A stretch of 64,000 nt of DNA from Liolophura sinensis (lineage: Eukaryota; Mollusca; Polyplacophora; Chitonida; Chitonidae): contig NC_088306.1 of NCBI RefSeq assembly GCF_032854445.1, positions 25,699,764 to 25,763,763 on the forward strand, in the 5' to 3' direction. Below the pieces are notes generated by a model. The model did not search any database. It had not been told where the DNA came from and saw only the letters and a list, made by a program, of their open reading frames with translations. Below, piece after piece: positions 1 through 11,149 of this stretch. A program made the position numbers and the translations under genes. Positions within the stretch are counted from its first letter, which is position 1. Each line of letters begins with the position of its first letter.

Positions 1-1900
1 GTCTGTAGCTTCAATACCGATAAGCCCCCTACAGGCATTTTCTACGGAAATGATACGGAAATCATCAAATTCTATGCGAAGAATGAGTTATATGCCTTAC
101 ATGGAGGATATGCTCTCTCTCTCCCCCAATGATATTGCACTAAAGGCCATTTACGTCAAGGCTTGAGACGTATCATATACCTTAATTAAGCTTGGTATTT
201 CAGAGTTCATTTTTTAGATCGACCTCGTATATGGCGGCCTAATGTGAGAGGACGGCGCGCTAGCCCTTCTTTTGTAGGGTGGTGTAAATATTCACCTGTC
301 CTGGATTGTGGCGCATATTTGAAATGCGCATTTATGCCTCGCAGCTTGTTTCCATCGCACTCATTGGCGATTTTTTCTTCGTGAATAATTACGTTCCAGT
401 TGTTTGTTACTCTTAAACGAGTTTTATTTAAATGATCGGTTTTCAGTATACATCATAATATATCTATCTATACGCCTCTAATGAAGCCTTATAGCGATCA
501 CAGGTTTTAGGTTTTAGGGTCATGTATAACTGTCATATTCGAAAAATCATAAAACAAAAAACAAACGTCTGGCAAATTAGTTAATCCAAAGCAACGATAT
601 TACGACCAATATTTACACTATACAGAGCGAGAACGTTTGCTAAATGTATCACTGTGTAAACCACATTGCACATATAGACTGATTTAAATATTCATTTTAC
701 CGGTTTCATGTTTAAGTAAGCATAGCTGTATAAAAACCTTATTTACAAAATGTAACGGTTATAGCGTTTCACTGGAACATAGGCGCTATAGTTAGTGTTC
801 ACGACGATGGGGTTGTGCGGTTGATTTACGCTATATCGACTGTGATTTTACGTTTTTGGAGGTTTACAAATTTCTGGCAAAGAATTCTGCCCGACCTTTA
901 GCGGAAAGACGGACAAGTTCTGCTACGCGTCAATTTATCGGATATCAAACAGAATATGGTTTTAGTTCCAGTATTATTGTTATTTGGGATTACACATTTT
1001 GGGTATAGTATAAATTCTAGAACTGAAAATCTGGCGAGACCACTTCGAGTTTCGAACCGGCGATATCACAGTCAGGCGCCATATCGGCAGATGTGCATGT
1101 CGCCATGTAGTCTAGGACTATTCTGCCAACAGACCTCCCGAATAGAATTATAGGAGGTGGCTAATTCGTATACTTTTCTGTAATATAAACAGAAAACCGC
1201 AAATAATGAACATGTTAGTGTAAAAATGTGTAATGAATGACGGATGGCACCACCGACGAACTATCTCACGACATGGTACACAGATTTTCAGCCCAAGGGG
1301 AGATCAACGTGTATGACATATTGTTACAAATCACGTGATCTTCAACGAACTTCCTGTAAGACTTCCTGAATGGTGCTACAAAAGCTGGCGACCCGTTATT
1401 GTCATCAAGACTTCGAAAAGTTGGAGGCAGTCGCCATCAAGACAAATCGTCATCATCACCTGAATATGTATACTCAACAAAAATATAAACGCACGAAGCA
1501 ATTTTATATTGTTTTCTCCCAATATTAAATAATGTGTTAACTCGACGATTCGGATATTCATTATCAATCGTGGCTTCAATTTCTTTCAGATTTTCAAATT
1601 TTAAGGCAACAATCCAGGCGCTATGGCAGCGTGAAAACAGATTGGTCGGCAATCACAGTTTACAGCACCCAGTTCTGACTGTGTCCACCGTTAGCGTCCC
1701 GTAGAGCGTGAACTGTGATTACTGACCATTCTGTTCACGGACATAAAACGGTCTATAACTGAGGTCTCCAGAATAGGATTTCAGTTAATTACATCCTAAC
1801 AGTATCTGCAAAACGAAGTTTCAAAATAGATCGAAGACAATGCAAAAGAATAAGAAATTTCTTCTGGGGTGAATATTTATTAATCTTGGTCACAAGAAGA
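1..1900. other. intergenic, no recognised gene
   Basis: No ORF here has recognisable similarity or repeat-family signature. Short ORFs are AT-rich and overlap on both strands. A tRNA-promoter-like B box on the minus strand (about 1040-1060) may be a SINE relic, but no body or tail follows. Confidence 0.5.
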
Positions 1901-1934
1901 CATATTTGTATCTATGGTATCAAAAAATATACCA

Positions 1935-1947
1935 TTTATTTTTTATT
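1935..1947 (-). terminator. candidate polyadenylation signals of the zinc-finger gene
   Basis: Two overlapping-range TTTATT hexamers on the plus strand (1935-1940, 1942-1947) read AATAAA on the minus strand, about 220 bases past the zinc-finger stop codon. Another lies near 1876. Which is used is unknown. Confidence 0.4.
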
Positions 1948-2166
1948 GCTATCGTGGTATTGGTTATTTTACGCCTTTATACGCTCTTTATCAAGCAATG
2001 AAGTAAATGTATTCCTATACAGAAATAAACTGTTTTTTTTTTACTGAGTCAAATTTGAAATTACATTGCAACATAGCACTAAGTCGATGCATAATACATA
2101 GATATATATACGTATGCCAATATTTAGTAAATCTGGTTATTGGTTATGACTAAAACTGTTCTTTTT

Positions 2167-4113
2167 TCATTGCTCAGAATGTTTCGTCTTCATGTGCCAA
2201 TCCATGGAGTTCTTCTGCACGCATGCGTAGTCGCAAAGATGGCACATCCTAGGTTTCTTTCCAGTGTGAATCATGTAATGGGTACGAAGATTATAGTCGT
2301 CACGGAACCTCTTTCCGCAGTTAGGCCAGGTGCATTTGAAGGTGTCCGTGTGGACAAACTGGTGGTGGCGCAAGGTGCTTCTCGTGGTGTAGCTCTTGCC
2401 ACAACCTTCGAACGAACACTTGAAGTTTTTTTCACCGTGGGTTTGGCGGCAGTGGTGGTTAAGCAGTTTCATTTGAGAGTACCCACTGGAACAGTCGGGA
2501 TACGGGCATTTGTAACGGACTGCGTTATCCACTGGGGAAGAGGCAATGCTCTGACAGGAATTATCGCCGTTGGAATCTATCGAAAGCCGGGGCAATGATG
2601 TACAGCTCTGAGTTTTCATCAGTTGTTGAGCCTCAAAGGATTGGCTTCTGGAGCGTTCTTCCACCCTCACCGTTAAACCATCGTTAGGACTTTCCACACT
2701 CTTTCTAGCTTTCTTCGGAGACTTCGACAAACCACTGTCATCTGGGTTGTCTTTAATACAAGAATCCACAACGGACTGAGTGGTGAGATATGAAGAACAC
2801 AGACCGTTTTTCAACAAGGAGTTTTGCGCAATCCCGCTATCGAACGTCGAATATACCACAGAAGGCGCTCCGTTTTCAGGGCTGCCAGACTTCGTTAGAG
2901 ACCCAAAACTAACTGGGGATCCTCGGCTTCCATTATTGATATAATCACGACCACTCTTCTCTTGCTTTATAACGGGTACAGCATTTTCCTTGTTGACAGA
3001 TAGCCCGGAAAAGTCCATCAGTTGGCATTCGAAACTCCTCGACTGGTAACCGTTTGACAATTGAAGAATGCTGCCGTGGACATGTCTTTGTTTGCCATTC
3101 AAACCACTAGACTTTGATGTGTCGGGTCGGTTGATTACACGAGAGGAATGGGCATATGTGTGCCAGCTTTCTTCTGAGGGTGATGCGTTCTTAGGGTCAG
3201 TGCGTTCTGTTTTGCATCTCTTGTTGTGGGGCGTGTTGGCAGATTCTGAGACTAAATCTTCGGCTTTTCGTTTGGCATTCCCCTTGTTTATACGTAGATC
3301 CAGTGGCTGTGCCAATGACAACTCATCATCATGAGAGTTCGAATCATGCTGTTGCCTTTTTTGCTGAAGTTTAGATTTTGTCTTTGTGGTGTTTCTTGAT
3401 TTTTGACATGAGGCATCCTGGCCTGTGAGTTTCAGAGGCGTCGACGCTGCTTTGGGACTGGGGATGAGAAATCCGTTTTCAAACAGAGGAGGCGACTGGA
3501 CCCTCTTCCTATTTGAGCTGCTGAGAGACGCGTGATTACAATGCTGCTGCAAGAGAGGACTCGCATGATCTTGTCCAACATTCGAACACATCTCCGTGGG
3601 TAGTACCTCCTCTTTTCCTTCCTCGTTTCTGTGTCTTTCCATTCCAGTAGCGTTGTTTATTTTCTCCAGTTCTAGGTCAATGGCTGTCAGAGGTCCACGG
3701 ATGGTTCCACTGGCACTAGTTCTCGTGTCGGCGTTTTCTGAAACGGCAGCATTTCCTTTAGTCATAATCCTAGACGAAGGCGTTGGCGGATTACCCGACG
3801 TCAGCGTCAAAGGTGTGTACGGCGAAATGTAGGTGACGTTCCAGGCGTTGTGAGACATGATGGCAGACTGGGACAGTCCCACAGTGGACTGCAAGGGATG
3901 ATGGGTTGGTACCGTGCCTGGAGCTCCAGGAAACTGAAACCTTGGGAAAAGTAACGGAAAGGCTGGTGGCATGCTGTTTGTCATTGGAGCCCCGAGTCCT
4001 GCGAGAGGTTCCGACGGAGAGAGGACGTGAAACCCGAATCCTGGGGTTCGTGTGACTTGGGGCAAGATTGGTGGAGGGCACGGCACCCCTGTTAGGAATG
4101 GACTAGCCCACAT
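2167..4113 (-). CDS. C2H2 zinc-finger transcription factor, 648 aa
   Basis: An intact single-exon CDS probably encoding a nuclear DNA-binding regulator. The N-terminal two thirds is low-complexity, rich in Pro, Ser and Asn, with basic stretches (KRK near residue 281). PLDLR at residues 270-274 resembles the PxDLS motif used to recruit the co-repressor CtBP. Four zinc fingers fill residues ~534-648: three of the C-x4-C-x12-H-x3/4-H type, then one C-x2-C-x12-H-x4-H finger ending just before the stop. The linkers are HGEKN, HTDT and HTGKKP. The start is supported by an in-frame TAA seven codons upstream and an A at -3. Splicing to a 5' noncoding exon is proposed (acceptor at 4174-4175). I do not recognise the orthologue. 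Repressor function is inference from the PLDLR motif. Confidence 0.88.
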   Translation of the reverse strand: MWASPFLTGVPCPPPILPQVTRTPGFGFHVLSPSEPLAGLGAPMTNSMPPAFPLLFPRFQFPGAPGTVPTHHPLQSTVGLSQSAIMSHNAWNVTYISPYTPLTLTSGNPPTPSSRIMTKGNAAVSENADTRTSASGTIRGPLTAIDLELEKINNATGMERHRNEEGKEEVLPTEMCSNVGQDHASPLLQQHCNHASLSSSNRKRVQSPPLFENGFLIPSPKAASTPLKLTGQDASCQKSRNTTKTKSKLQQKRQQHDSNSHDDELSLAQPLDLRINKGNAKRKAEDLVSESANTPHNKRCKTERTDPKNASPSEESWHTYAHSSRVINRPDTSKSSGLNGKQRHVHGSILQLSNGYQSRSFECQLMDFSGLSVNKENAVPVIKQEKSGRDYINNGSRGSPVSFGSLTKSGSPENGAPSVVYSTFDSGIAQNSLLKNGLCSSYLTTQSVVDSCIKDNPDDSGLSKSPKKARKSVESPNDGLTVRVEERSRSQSFEAQQLMKTQSCTSLPRLSIDSNGDNSCQSIASSPVDNAVRYKCPYPDCSSGYSQMKLLNHHCRQTHGEKNFKCSFEGCGKSYTTRSTLRHHQFVHTDTFKCTWPNCGKRFRDDYNLRTHYMIHTGKKPRMCHLCDYACVQKNSMDWHMKTKHSEQ

Positions 4114-4173
4114 TTTGGAAATGGCTTCGGGTTAGGCTGTATTTTCTGACAAATTTGTTATAGGCAAGTGATT
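4114..4173 (-). other. 5'UTR part of zinc-finger exon 2, with splice acceptor
   Basis: On the minus strand a pyrimidine-rich tract ending in TTTCAG (AG at 4175-4174) precedes 60 bases of leader that contain an in-frame stop and then the ATG. This pairs with the GTAAGT donor at 5767-5762, giving a ~1.6 kb 5'UTR intron. The pairing is inferred, not shown. Confidence 0.5.
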
Positions 4174-4175
4174 CT

Positions 4176-5761
4176 GAAACAGAAGAAAAACATTTTAGGA
4201 ATTTAATTGTTTATCCGTGTGTGTTACCTCATTCACTCTACCGGTACAAAAAAAAAACCACTAAATGTGAAATTCGACCAAAGTACACTCGAAAAAAATA
4301 TACCCATTAAGAGCGTTCCAAGTCATTTATGGCGAGATCCATTTCCAAAACAACCATCAAATCCTTTCATTTTAGAATGGAGTCGAAATGGACTTGTGTA
4401 GAACGGCAGGAAGCCGTTATTTTAATTCTCCGACGTACAAATTATATGCGTTCTCCGACAGGTAAGAATACTTCCGTTGCGCCGCGTGAAAGGATCTTAT
4501 CCCGCTTTTAGCTATGACCTGGCCGACCGACATGAGACATGTGCCAGTTTCCAAGAAAGAAGATCTAATTTTCAGACACCGTGGCACAAATCATCGTGCA
4601 AACAATAAAAACTTGTCAAAATAAGAAGAAAACATAAAAAAGAATCATCAAAAAGTGTAAGCGTATTCTGGTGTTTCACATTCACAATTCGCGTTTTGAC
4701 ATTATATTTGAAAAAAATATAAATATTAAAGATTGTTTTTAATAACATAGGGAGAAGCCAAATGATTTGCTTTTCGTCATTTACATCTGTCTGCATTTAC
4801 TTTATAGACGGATGGTTAGTTCATGTTATTGACTTCGCCATTCATCTGAACGATGTACGCAACGAACAATCATAAGATATATACATTTAGATCATATCAG
4901 TTTCTTTGGTTCGTGACATTTTACGTTGGATTTAAACGTGGATGCTCTTTAGAGCGTGCTATTCTGTCCTGTCTACATACGGGGACACTTGCCATTCCGC
5001 TTCACAATTAGCGATAAAGCCGTTAGTGCACTGACTTTAAGACGAAAGAAGGAAACATATAAATCAAAGCATGGCTTCAGCTTCCGCGTAATCAAATATT
5101 GATCAAAGGATAATATTTTATGCTAGCTGTAAAAGCCCCTTAGATAAAATAAAGAGACACAGCAGCAGGTCAAAACCAAGATAGAAAAATACTTTTCATT
5201 CAAGCTGCCTAGCTTTCCTTCAGGTCGGGGAATTGGACACATGTAACAAAAGCTCCTTTATTTTAGGAGATAGTTTAGGTTTAGGTATAGTTTTAAGTTC
5301 TGAGTTCGTAATTTTGATGGGAAATAGAACAAAAGGGTCAGCAATAAGAATAACATTAGTCTGTTTCTCGGCACAAAAAATCACTTAAATTCCATTTAAA
5401 GCTTAAACAACAGTCCTATTCAACCCCACACCATCCCGGGGATATGGACGTACCGTAACTGCATGGGGTGGGGTTTAACTTACACAAAATGATAAATCGT
5501 AAAATTGCAGCCTGTATTTTAAAAAAAAATCCACGAACTTAACCTTGTTGAAGAACGTTTTCGAAAGTAAGATTTCCAGTTTAAAGTCTTACAATTTTTT
5601 AGATGTACTTATAGGTGTCAATATTTTATGGACATTGCTGCCATGTGACAGCAGTGACCAGCTGAGGTAAACCATGTGACTTACAGATTGAAGTTTCTCT
5701 TGAGTTCTTCTAAGTCTGCTAATTCATCATAAAATGATATATTTCTGTGCAAATTTCTGAA
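4176..5761 (-). other. proposed 5'UTR intron of the zinc-finger gene
   Basis: AT-rich sequence with no coding signal. It contains one small imperfect hairpin at 5421-5478 (arms of 13 bases differing at one position). Confidence 0.4.
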
Positions 5762-5767
5762 ACTTAC

Positions 5768-5819
5768 CTTTTACTCCAGGCTATGAACTTCCTCGTTCAG
5801 ACTGAGAGGTTGATTTGGT
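5768..5819 (-). other. proposed noncoding exon 1 of the zinc-finger gene
   Basis: Read on the minus strand this short segment begins at a TCA initiator-like site about 25 bases past a TATA box. It ends AAAG before a consensus GTAAGT donor. It has no in-frame ATG leading into the zinc-finger frame, consistent with a leader exon. Confidence 0.45.
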
Positions 5820-5840
5820 GACTCTCCTTGTTTGTCGTAC

Positions 5841-5990
5841 CTTTTATATACATCCATCGCGCGCGCTCTCTTCCCAAGCCAAGATGTCGGCGTGGAGCCG
5901 GTGCATGACACGTGAGCGCACAACAATCGCCTGACATCGTTGACGCGAACATCGCGAAAGCTAGGTGAATGCGTCGCGAGTCAACCTCGT
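5841..5990 (-). promoter_or_regulatory. CpG-rich TATA promoter of the zinc-finger gene
   Basis: The minus strand reads TATATAAAAG at 5850-5841. Upstream is ~140 bases unusually rich in CpG for this AT-rich neighbourhood, including GCGCGCGC runs and a CACGTG E-box at 5909-5914. TATA spacing to the proposed start (~5819) and the donor at 5767 make a coherent core promoter driving leftward transcription. Confidence 0.55.
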
Positions 5991-5999
5991 CCAAGACAT

Positions 6000-6820
6000 A
6001 TGGCATGCATTATAAGGAAATTATATGTCATATTTCGGTCTGAATATCTTTTTTCGAAAAATGACATGGAAGCTACAAGAGAGAATGTTGACTTGTAAAC
6101 AGTAAGAAACTTTTGTCTGTTCAAAGGTGTTGTTTTTCAAACCATAAATAGATTCCGAAAAACAGTAAAAACTAATATTACTATACGGGCTAAACACAAC
6201 TAACATCTGACATGCGGTCTATTGAGCAACAGACTCGTATGTTAAGCAATAAACTCGTCTATTAAGCAATAGTGACTTCTGATATAACACAATATCGTAA
6301 ATTATGAAATAATTTTAAAACAGTAGTAAAACCAACCTTAAAAAGTGTCTTTAATTTGTAAATAAAAATACCAATTGAGAAGGATTTTTTGTGATATAAT
6401 ATATACAAGTTACACGTAGTGATGCTCACAGCATGACACTTGCTTATATCGTGTTAATCCTTATATGGACTTAGCACTCACAACTTAGTCATGGATCATT
6501 TAACAACATACATGTGGCTACTAAAGTGATCAGCTTAAACTGTCTTTCAAATAGTTATCGTTTAATTTCTTCTTTACTAGAGCCATTATTTCTTTTTATT
6601 ATATAAGAAATTCTAGTTTTCTCAATTTGCCAGTCATCAAGTTTGAGCGTCCCGGAAGTAGAATCGTTGATTTTAATATATATATAATACCTGGTAAAAT
6701 ACTTTGAAAACGGGACACATAAAGATTTATAAAGTATAACACGAGTTGTGGGGATTTTTTTCCGATTGATATATGCTCAATAGAGATATATTTACCCCTC
6801 AAAGTAAACATCAAACAAAG
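6000..6820. other. AT-rich intergenic
   Basis: No gene, repeat array or recognised element seen. Confidence 0.4.
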
Positions 6821-6915
6821 CGTACGTGGGAAGGTCTGTCACCAACCTGCGGATGGTCGTGGGTTTCCCCCGGGCTCTGCCCGGGTTTCCACCCACTACA
6901 ATGGTGGTTTTTGTG
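6821..6915 (+). mobile_element. SINE fragment (central body)
   Basis: Matches the middle of the main SINE of this window, from the TACGTGGGAAGGTCTG segment through the CCCGGGCTCTGCCCGG palindromic core. Both head and tail are missing. Confidence 0.7.
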
Positions 6916-7468
6916 CAAATTGCCAGCTTAAACGCAAATGATTCCTTCGTCTACAACAAATATACGATGAACAGAAACATTTGACGTTAACTTAAACTGG
7001 AGAACTTTTTTTTTTCATTTTTTGTGAAGAATAATAACGCAGTTTTTTTTATGTCTGTTTTAACAGAACTTGTAATCTATGATTTCTACAAAGATAAAAT
7101 TTATCTTAATTGATAACAAGTCTAAACACCAGGTCACAGTTTGTTCTGTGTATATTTGTTCTATTTATGTCTTTATAATCAGGATGAAATATGTCTTACT
7201 TGATAATAAATCTGTAAACTGGATTAAGACCTGTTCTAAGTATTCTGGTTATAAATTAGTTTACATATTTGTTACAGGCCGTCCCAAAATTTTATCAAAT
7301 TTTCCAATGTAATATGAATATATGTAATATTTCCCTCAAATTAAATTTGCCACAAGTCAAACTCAAAGCACGACTAATTGTACTCTTATTTTCCTTCACA
7401 CGATTGATTCTTAAGCCAATATTTTAGTTCCACCAAGGACAAAATAAGCAGGCCTTGGTGTCCAGCTG

Positions 7469-7640
7469 TGACGTCACTGTCTTTAAGACTGTTACTTCGT
7501 TACCATCGCCCTTATGTCCCTTTGTTTACATTGTCACACCAAGACGACATGCAATCAGAGTCAAAGCCATCAAAAACGTCAGGTGTCAAGACAATTGCCA
7601 TGAAACGGCGGAAAGTATATATGTGGGTATAAAATAGAGG
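7469..7640 (+). promoter_or_regulatory. possible orphan core promoter
   Basis: A perfect CRE (TGACGTCA, 7469-7476) lies ~150 bases before a TATAAAAT at 7628-7635. No recognisable coding exon follows before a SINE and a TA run, so activity is doubtful. Confidence 0.2.
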
Positions 7641-7754
7641 AACAAATGAGGCCTTCTCCACCTTCTACATCTATTCCGAGTGCAAAAGAAACATTGTTCA
7701 TTTGATTGTATATGTGTACGCCTGGGGTTTAACATCGTACTTATGTTTATTAGT

Positions 7755-7912
7755 ATTTATTTATTTATTTGATTGGTTTTTTACGCCGTTCTCAAGAATA
7801 TTTCACTTGTACGACGGTGGTCATGGTGGGGGGTAGAGCCCGGCGGAAACCCACGACCATCCGCAGGTTGCTGGAAGACCTTTCGCCGTACGGCGAGAGG
7901 AAGCCAGCTACA
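7755..7912 (-). mobile_element. SINE, minus orientation, truncated head
   Basis: Begins with the reversed ATTTATTTGATTGG tail and runs through the reversed body to GAGGAAGCCAGC, then abuts a long TA dinucleotide run. The tRNA-like head is missing. Confidence 0.8.
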
Positions 7913-7919
7913 TTTAAGA

Positions 7920-7921
<2 letters not shown>

Positions 7922-7984
<63 letters not shown>
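7922..7984. repeat. (TA)n microsatellite
   Basis: About 31 uninterrupted TA dinucleotides. ORFs of repeated Tyr-Ile read through it on both strands and are not genes. Confidence 0.97.
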
Positions 7985-7988
<4 letters not shown>

Positions 7989-8360
7989 ACAACTTGTGTT
8001 GTTTTCATTCAACACAGAAAAGTCTTACCACACCACAAACATGTGTTAAATACATGTGAAGTATGCATGTTAGTGTTACAAAAATAATAAAACGCAAACT
8101 TGTGTTGAACAAAAAATGAGGTGATTTGCTGAATAACAACTTGTGCTGGTACAATAAGAACTTGTGTTGGCACAAAAATTTGTGTTTTGTACAACAAGAA
8201 CTTGTGTTGGCACAAGAATTTGTGTTGGTACAACAAGAATTTGCGCATTTTACAACAGAAGTGTTGTGTATAAGATCCAACACATCTTTTGTCAATTCTT
8301 TCAACACAAGATAGAATTGTTCAAATATCACACAAGACTTTTGCTGAAAAGAGCACATGT
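7985..8360 (+). repeat. left arm of long inverted repeat
   Basis: Contains at least eight variants of ACTTGTGTTG or its complement and shares collinear landmarks (ATTCAACACAGAAA, AAAACGCAAACTTGTGTT) with the reversed 10830-11147 segment. Confidence 0.75.
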
Positions 8361-8624
8361 AACTGCAGTAGGAATACAAAAATGTACAAGTTAAGAAAGG
8401 TTCGTCAAAATTTATTCATACACAACCACAGATCAGAAGCATATAACACTTCTAACTCCTTACTAGTCATATTCTGATATTATTAGTGTCCACCTATCTA
8501 TGGGTATTTACATTCACAATTATTCTGTTAATTTTAACAGAAACTTTGTTGCTTAACTAATGCTACAATTATTCTATTAAATATATCACACATGATTATA
8601 TTAATTTAACATAAATTTTCTATT

Positions 8625-8878
8625 CTCTGTGGCTCAGTAGGTTAGCGCGCTAGCGCAGCGTAATGACAGGAGCCTCTCGCCAATGAGGTCGCTATGAGTT
8701 CAAGTCCAGCTTATCCTGGCTTCCTCTCCGTCCGTACGTGGGGAAGGTCTTCCAGCAACCTGTGGATGGTCGTTTCCCCCGGGCTCTGTCCGGTTTCCTC
8801 CCACCAAAATGCTGGCCGCCGTCGTTTAAGTGAAATATTCTTGAGTACGGCGTAAAACACCAATCAAATAAATAAATA
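8625..8878 (+). mobile_element. near full-length tRNA-derived SINE
   Basis: The head has an A box (TGGCTCAGTAGG) and a B box (GAGTTCAAGTCC), the RNA polymerase III promoter elements of tRNA genes. It is followed by the body and a CAATCAAATAAATAAATA tail. It sits inside the candidate inverted-repeat element, so it inserted later. Confidence 0.9.
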
Positions 8879-8879
8879 T

Positions 8880-10825
8880 CCTATTAAACTAACAGGATAC
8901 TATGTTTGCATGACACATTGTTATGTTATAATAACAGAAAACATTCTAGCTTCACTCAGACAACAGGTGTTCTGTTATAAATTAACGAATTATTGTTTGA
9001 GTGCACTCTGTATTCATTGCAATAAATTCTGCAAAAGTAGTTCTCGTTGCAATGCTTAGTGATCGGTAACGAGATATAGGAGGTATAGCCGGATACATAC
9101 AAACTGATGTTAAAACTGTGCTCAATAACCATGTTTAAGAACTGTTTAATTGGCAATAGCAGGTGATCGCCACCTGCTGTTAAGTGGGTTGTATGGTGTC
9201 AACAGAGAAGTATCTTAATCTCATGAGATTAACACATTTTTAGAGTTCTCAGCGAATCAAAGGCGACAAGCTGCAATCGAAAAACCCAGTAGTTGACGTC
9301 TTAACTTATGCAGTGTTACATCTAAGTGTGATTCATGTGCCTTTAATAAGAACAAGTCATGTTACACAGCTAATAATACATTTTAATTCTGTAATCAATA
9401 TACGTAATGTGCAAATTATCAAAAAAGAGAAATAATATAGTTGTCTTTGTTGTTTCAGATTATGATAATTTGTTAAACTTTCACTGCCTTTTTTCCTGAA
9501 ATGCGTTCACTTCAAGTGCATTTCTTTTTCTAAACGACTGAACTGCAACTAAGTTTACGAGTGTCAAGATTAGCCTGTCTAGACCGGATATACAAATCAA
9601 AAATTACTTGTTTTTCACTAAAATAAATTAGGATAACATTGAATATTTCGCCATTTGGTTTATATATGCAGAATATCATTATGGTATATTTAGAAATAGT
9701 GACTGCCCGGGGCGAAGTTTCCATTTTTTCATATATCACCATGCTTACGTAAATAAATGCTAAAACCGTGGTTTTATACTGCAAGTATGTAGATGGATAG
9801 CGTGTCTCCCTTGAATAAATCAAATCTGAGAGGTGCATATCTGACAGTAGACTACGTATGAGTTGTATGTGGATCAGGTACAAGCCGAAAGACCACGCGC
9901 GAGTCTGTAGCTCCTTTGAGCGGACGGAATCGAGAATCAATGAATTCTGTATTCTCGAAGAAGAAACAAACATTTAATCAAAAGAAAGCCTGCAAGCTTT
10001 AAAGTAGTGACGTTAGTTGAAAAGACATTTATAATGATTTTCTGGCCAAGCCACTGATGTAGGTTATATTTGTATATTGACTTAACAGTAAGCTTCTTTC
10101 GTTCTTCAAAGTGGCTTGTAGTATTACGTATATGTGTGTTATATTTAACAGAACGATCTGCTACAGTAGCAGAATAGGCCTACTTTCTAGCACCACTCAG
10201 ACCTTCTGTTAAAATTAACAGATTCATATCTTGAGTGTATGGTTGACATAAAACTTAACCAGAACCAAGCAAAGGCATGTATTGTTGTCTTTCTATTGTG
10301 AGGAATGATACAAGTATGTTCCAAACAGGTTTTATGACATCCCGTACTGGAAATGCAGGCTAAGAAACTATGCGCAAGTCTATATTGTCTATTGTGCGCA
10401 AAACCAAGAGGAACAAATCGATGAGGTAGATATGGTAGTAATAACCGATATGGAATGGAAATTATCCCTTAATGTAAGATTGCCTGAAATCACTAAGCGC
10501 CCAATACACAATTTGCATTCGACCCGTCAACATGAAAAGAGGACATTGTCTGGAAAATGAATTAGATGTTTGACAAGATCCTTTCACACGGTGCGTCCTG
10601 TCGTATCGGCTTACAGAATTCTATAAAATCCAAACGTGTGAACTTTCAGTTAACGATAATCGATTTCATCAGAAGGGTTGCTAAAAGTATGAAGTACAGC
10701 TGGTTATATAGTCGGTTGTAGTTAATACCACGAATATCTCCGAGTGCACGCGCTTTAATACCCATCCCCAAAGCAATTATACATAACGAACAAATGTACA
10801 AACACCAAAAAACACCTGTGTTGTA
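8880..10825. other. AT-rich interior, no recognised gene
   Basis: Only short or unrecognised ORFs are present, the longest being 9530-9973 on the minus strand (147 codons), which has no motif I can name. Palindromic CTGTTAAAATTAACAG-like motifs occur at ~8525 and ~10205. Confidence 0.4.
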
Positions 10826-10829
10826 TGAT

Positions 10830-11147
10830 CACAAACTTCTGTTCTTTCCGACAAAAGCCTTGTGTTTTTTTTTATATTTGGACAACTCTATCTGGTGTTG
10901 AATTAACGCAAGGTCTTGTGATGGAAGAACTGACCACAAGATGTGTTGGATGTTATACACAATACTTGTTGCAAAATACACAAGTTTTTGTTGTATTGCA
11001 TAAATTACCTCGTTTTGGTTCATAACACAAGTTTGCGTTTTATTCTTTTGTAACACAAACATGTGTACTTCACGTTTATGTAACACATGTTTGTGTTGGG
11101 ATATCACATTTCTGTGTTGAATGAAAACAGCACAAGTTGTGTTAGAA
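10830..11147 (-). repeat. right arm of long inverted repeat
   Basis: Reverse complement aligns along its length with 7985-8360. Both outer ends carry an ACAACTTGTG motif. Confidence 0.75.
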
Positions 11148-11149
11148 TT

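Noticed and set aside
2140-2598. 152-codon plus-strand ORF
   Set aside because: Antisense shadow of the zinc-finger coding region.
7769-8087. ORFs with Tyr-Ile repeats on both strands
   Set aside because: Generated by a SINE fragment and the TA microsatellite.
8625-8710. Functional tRNA gene from A and B boxes
   Set aside because: It is the head of a SINE with body and tail. No cloverleaf-compatible acceptor stem was found.
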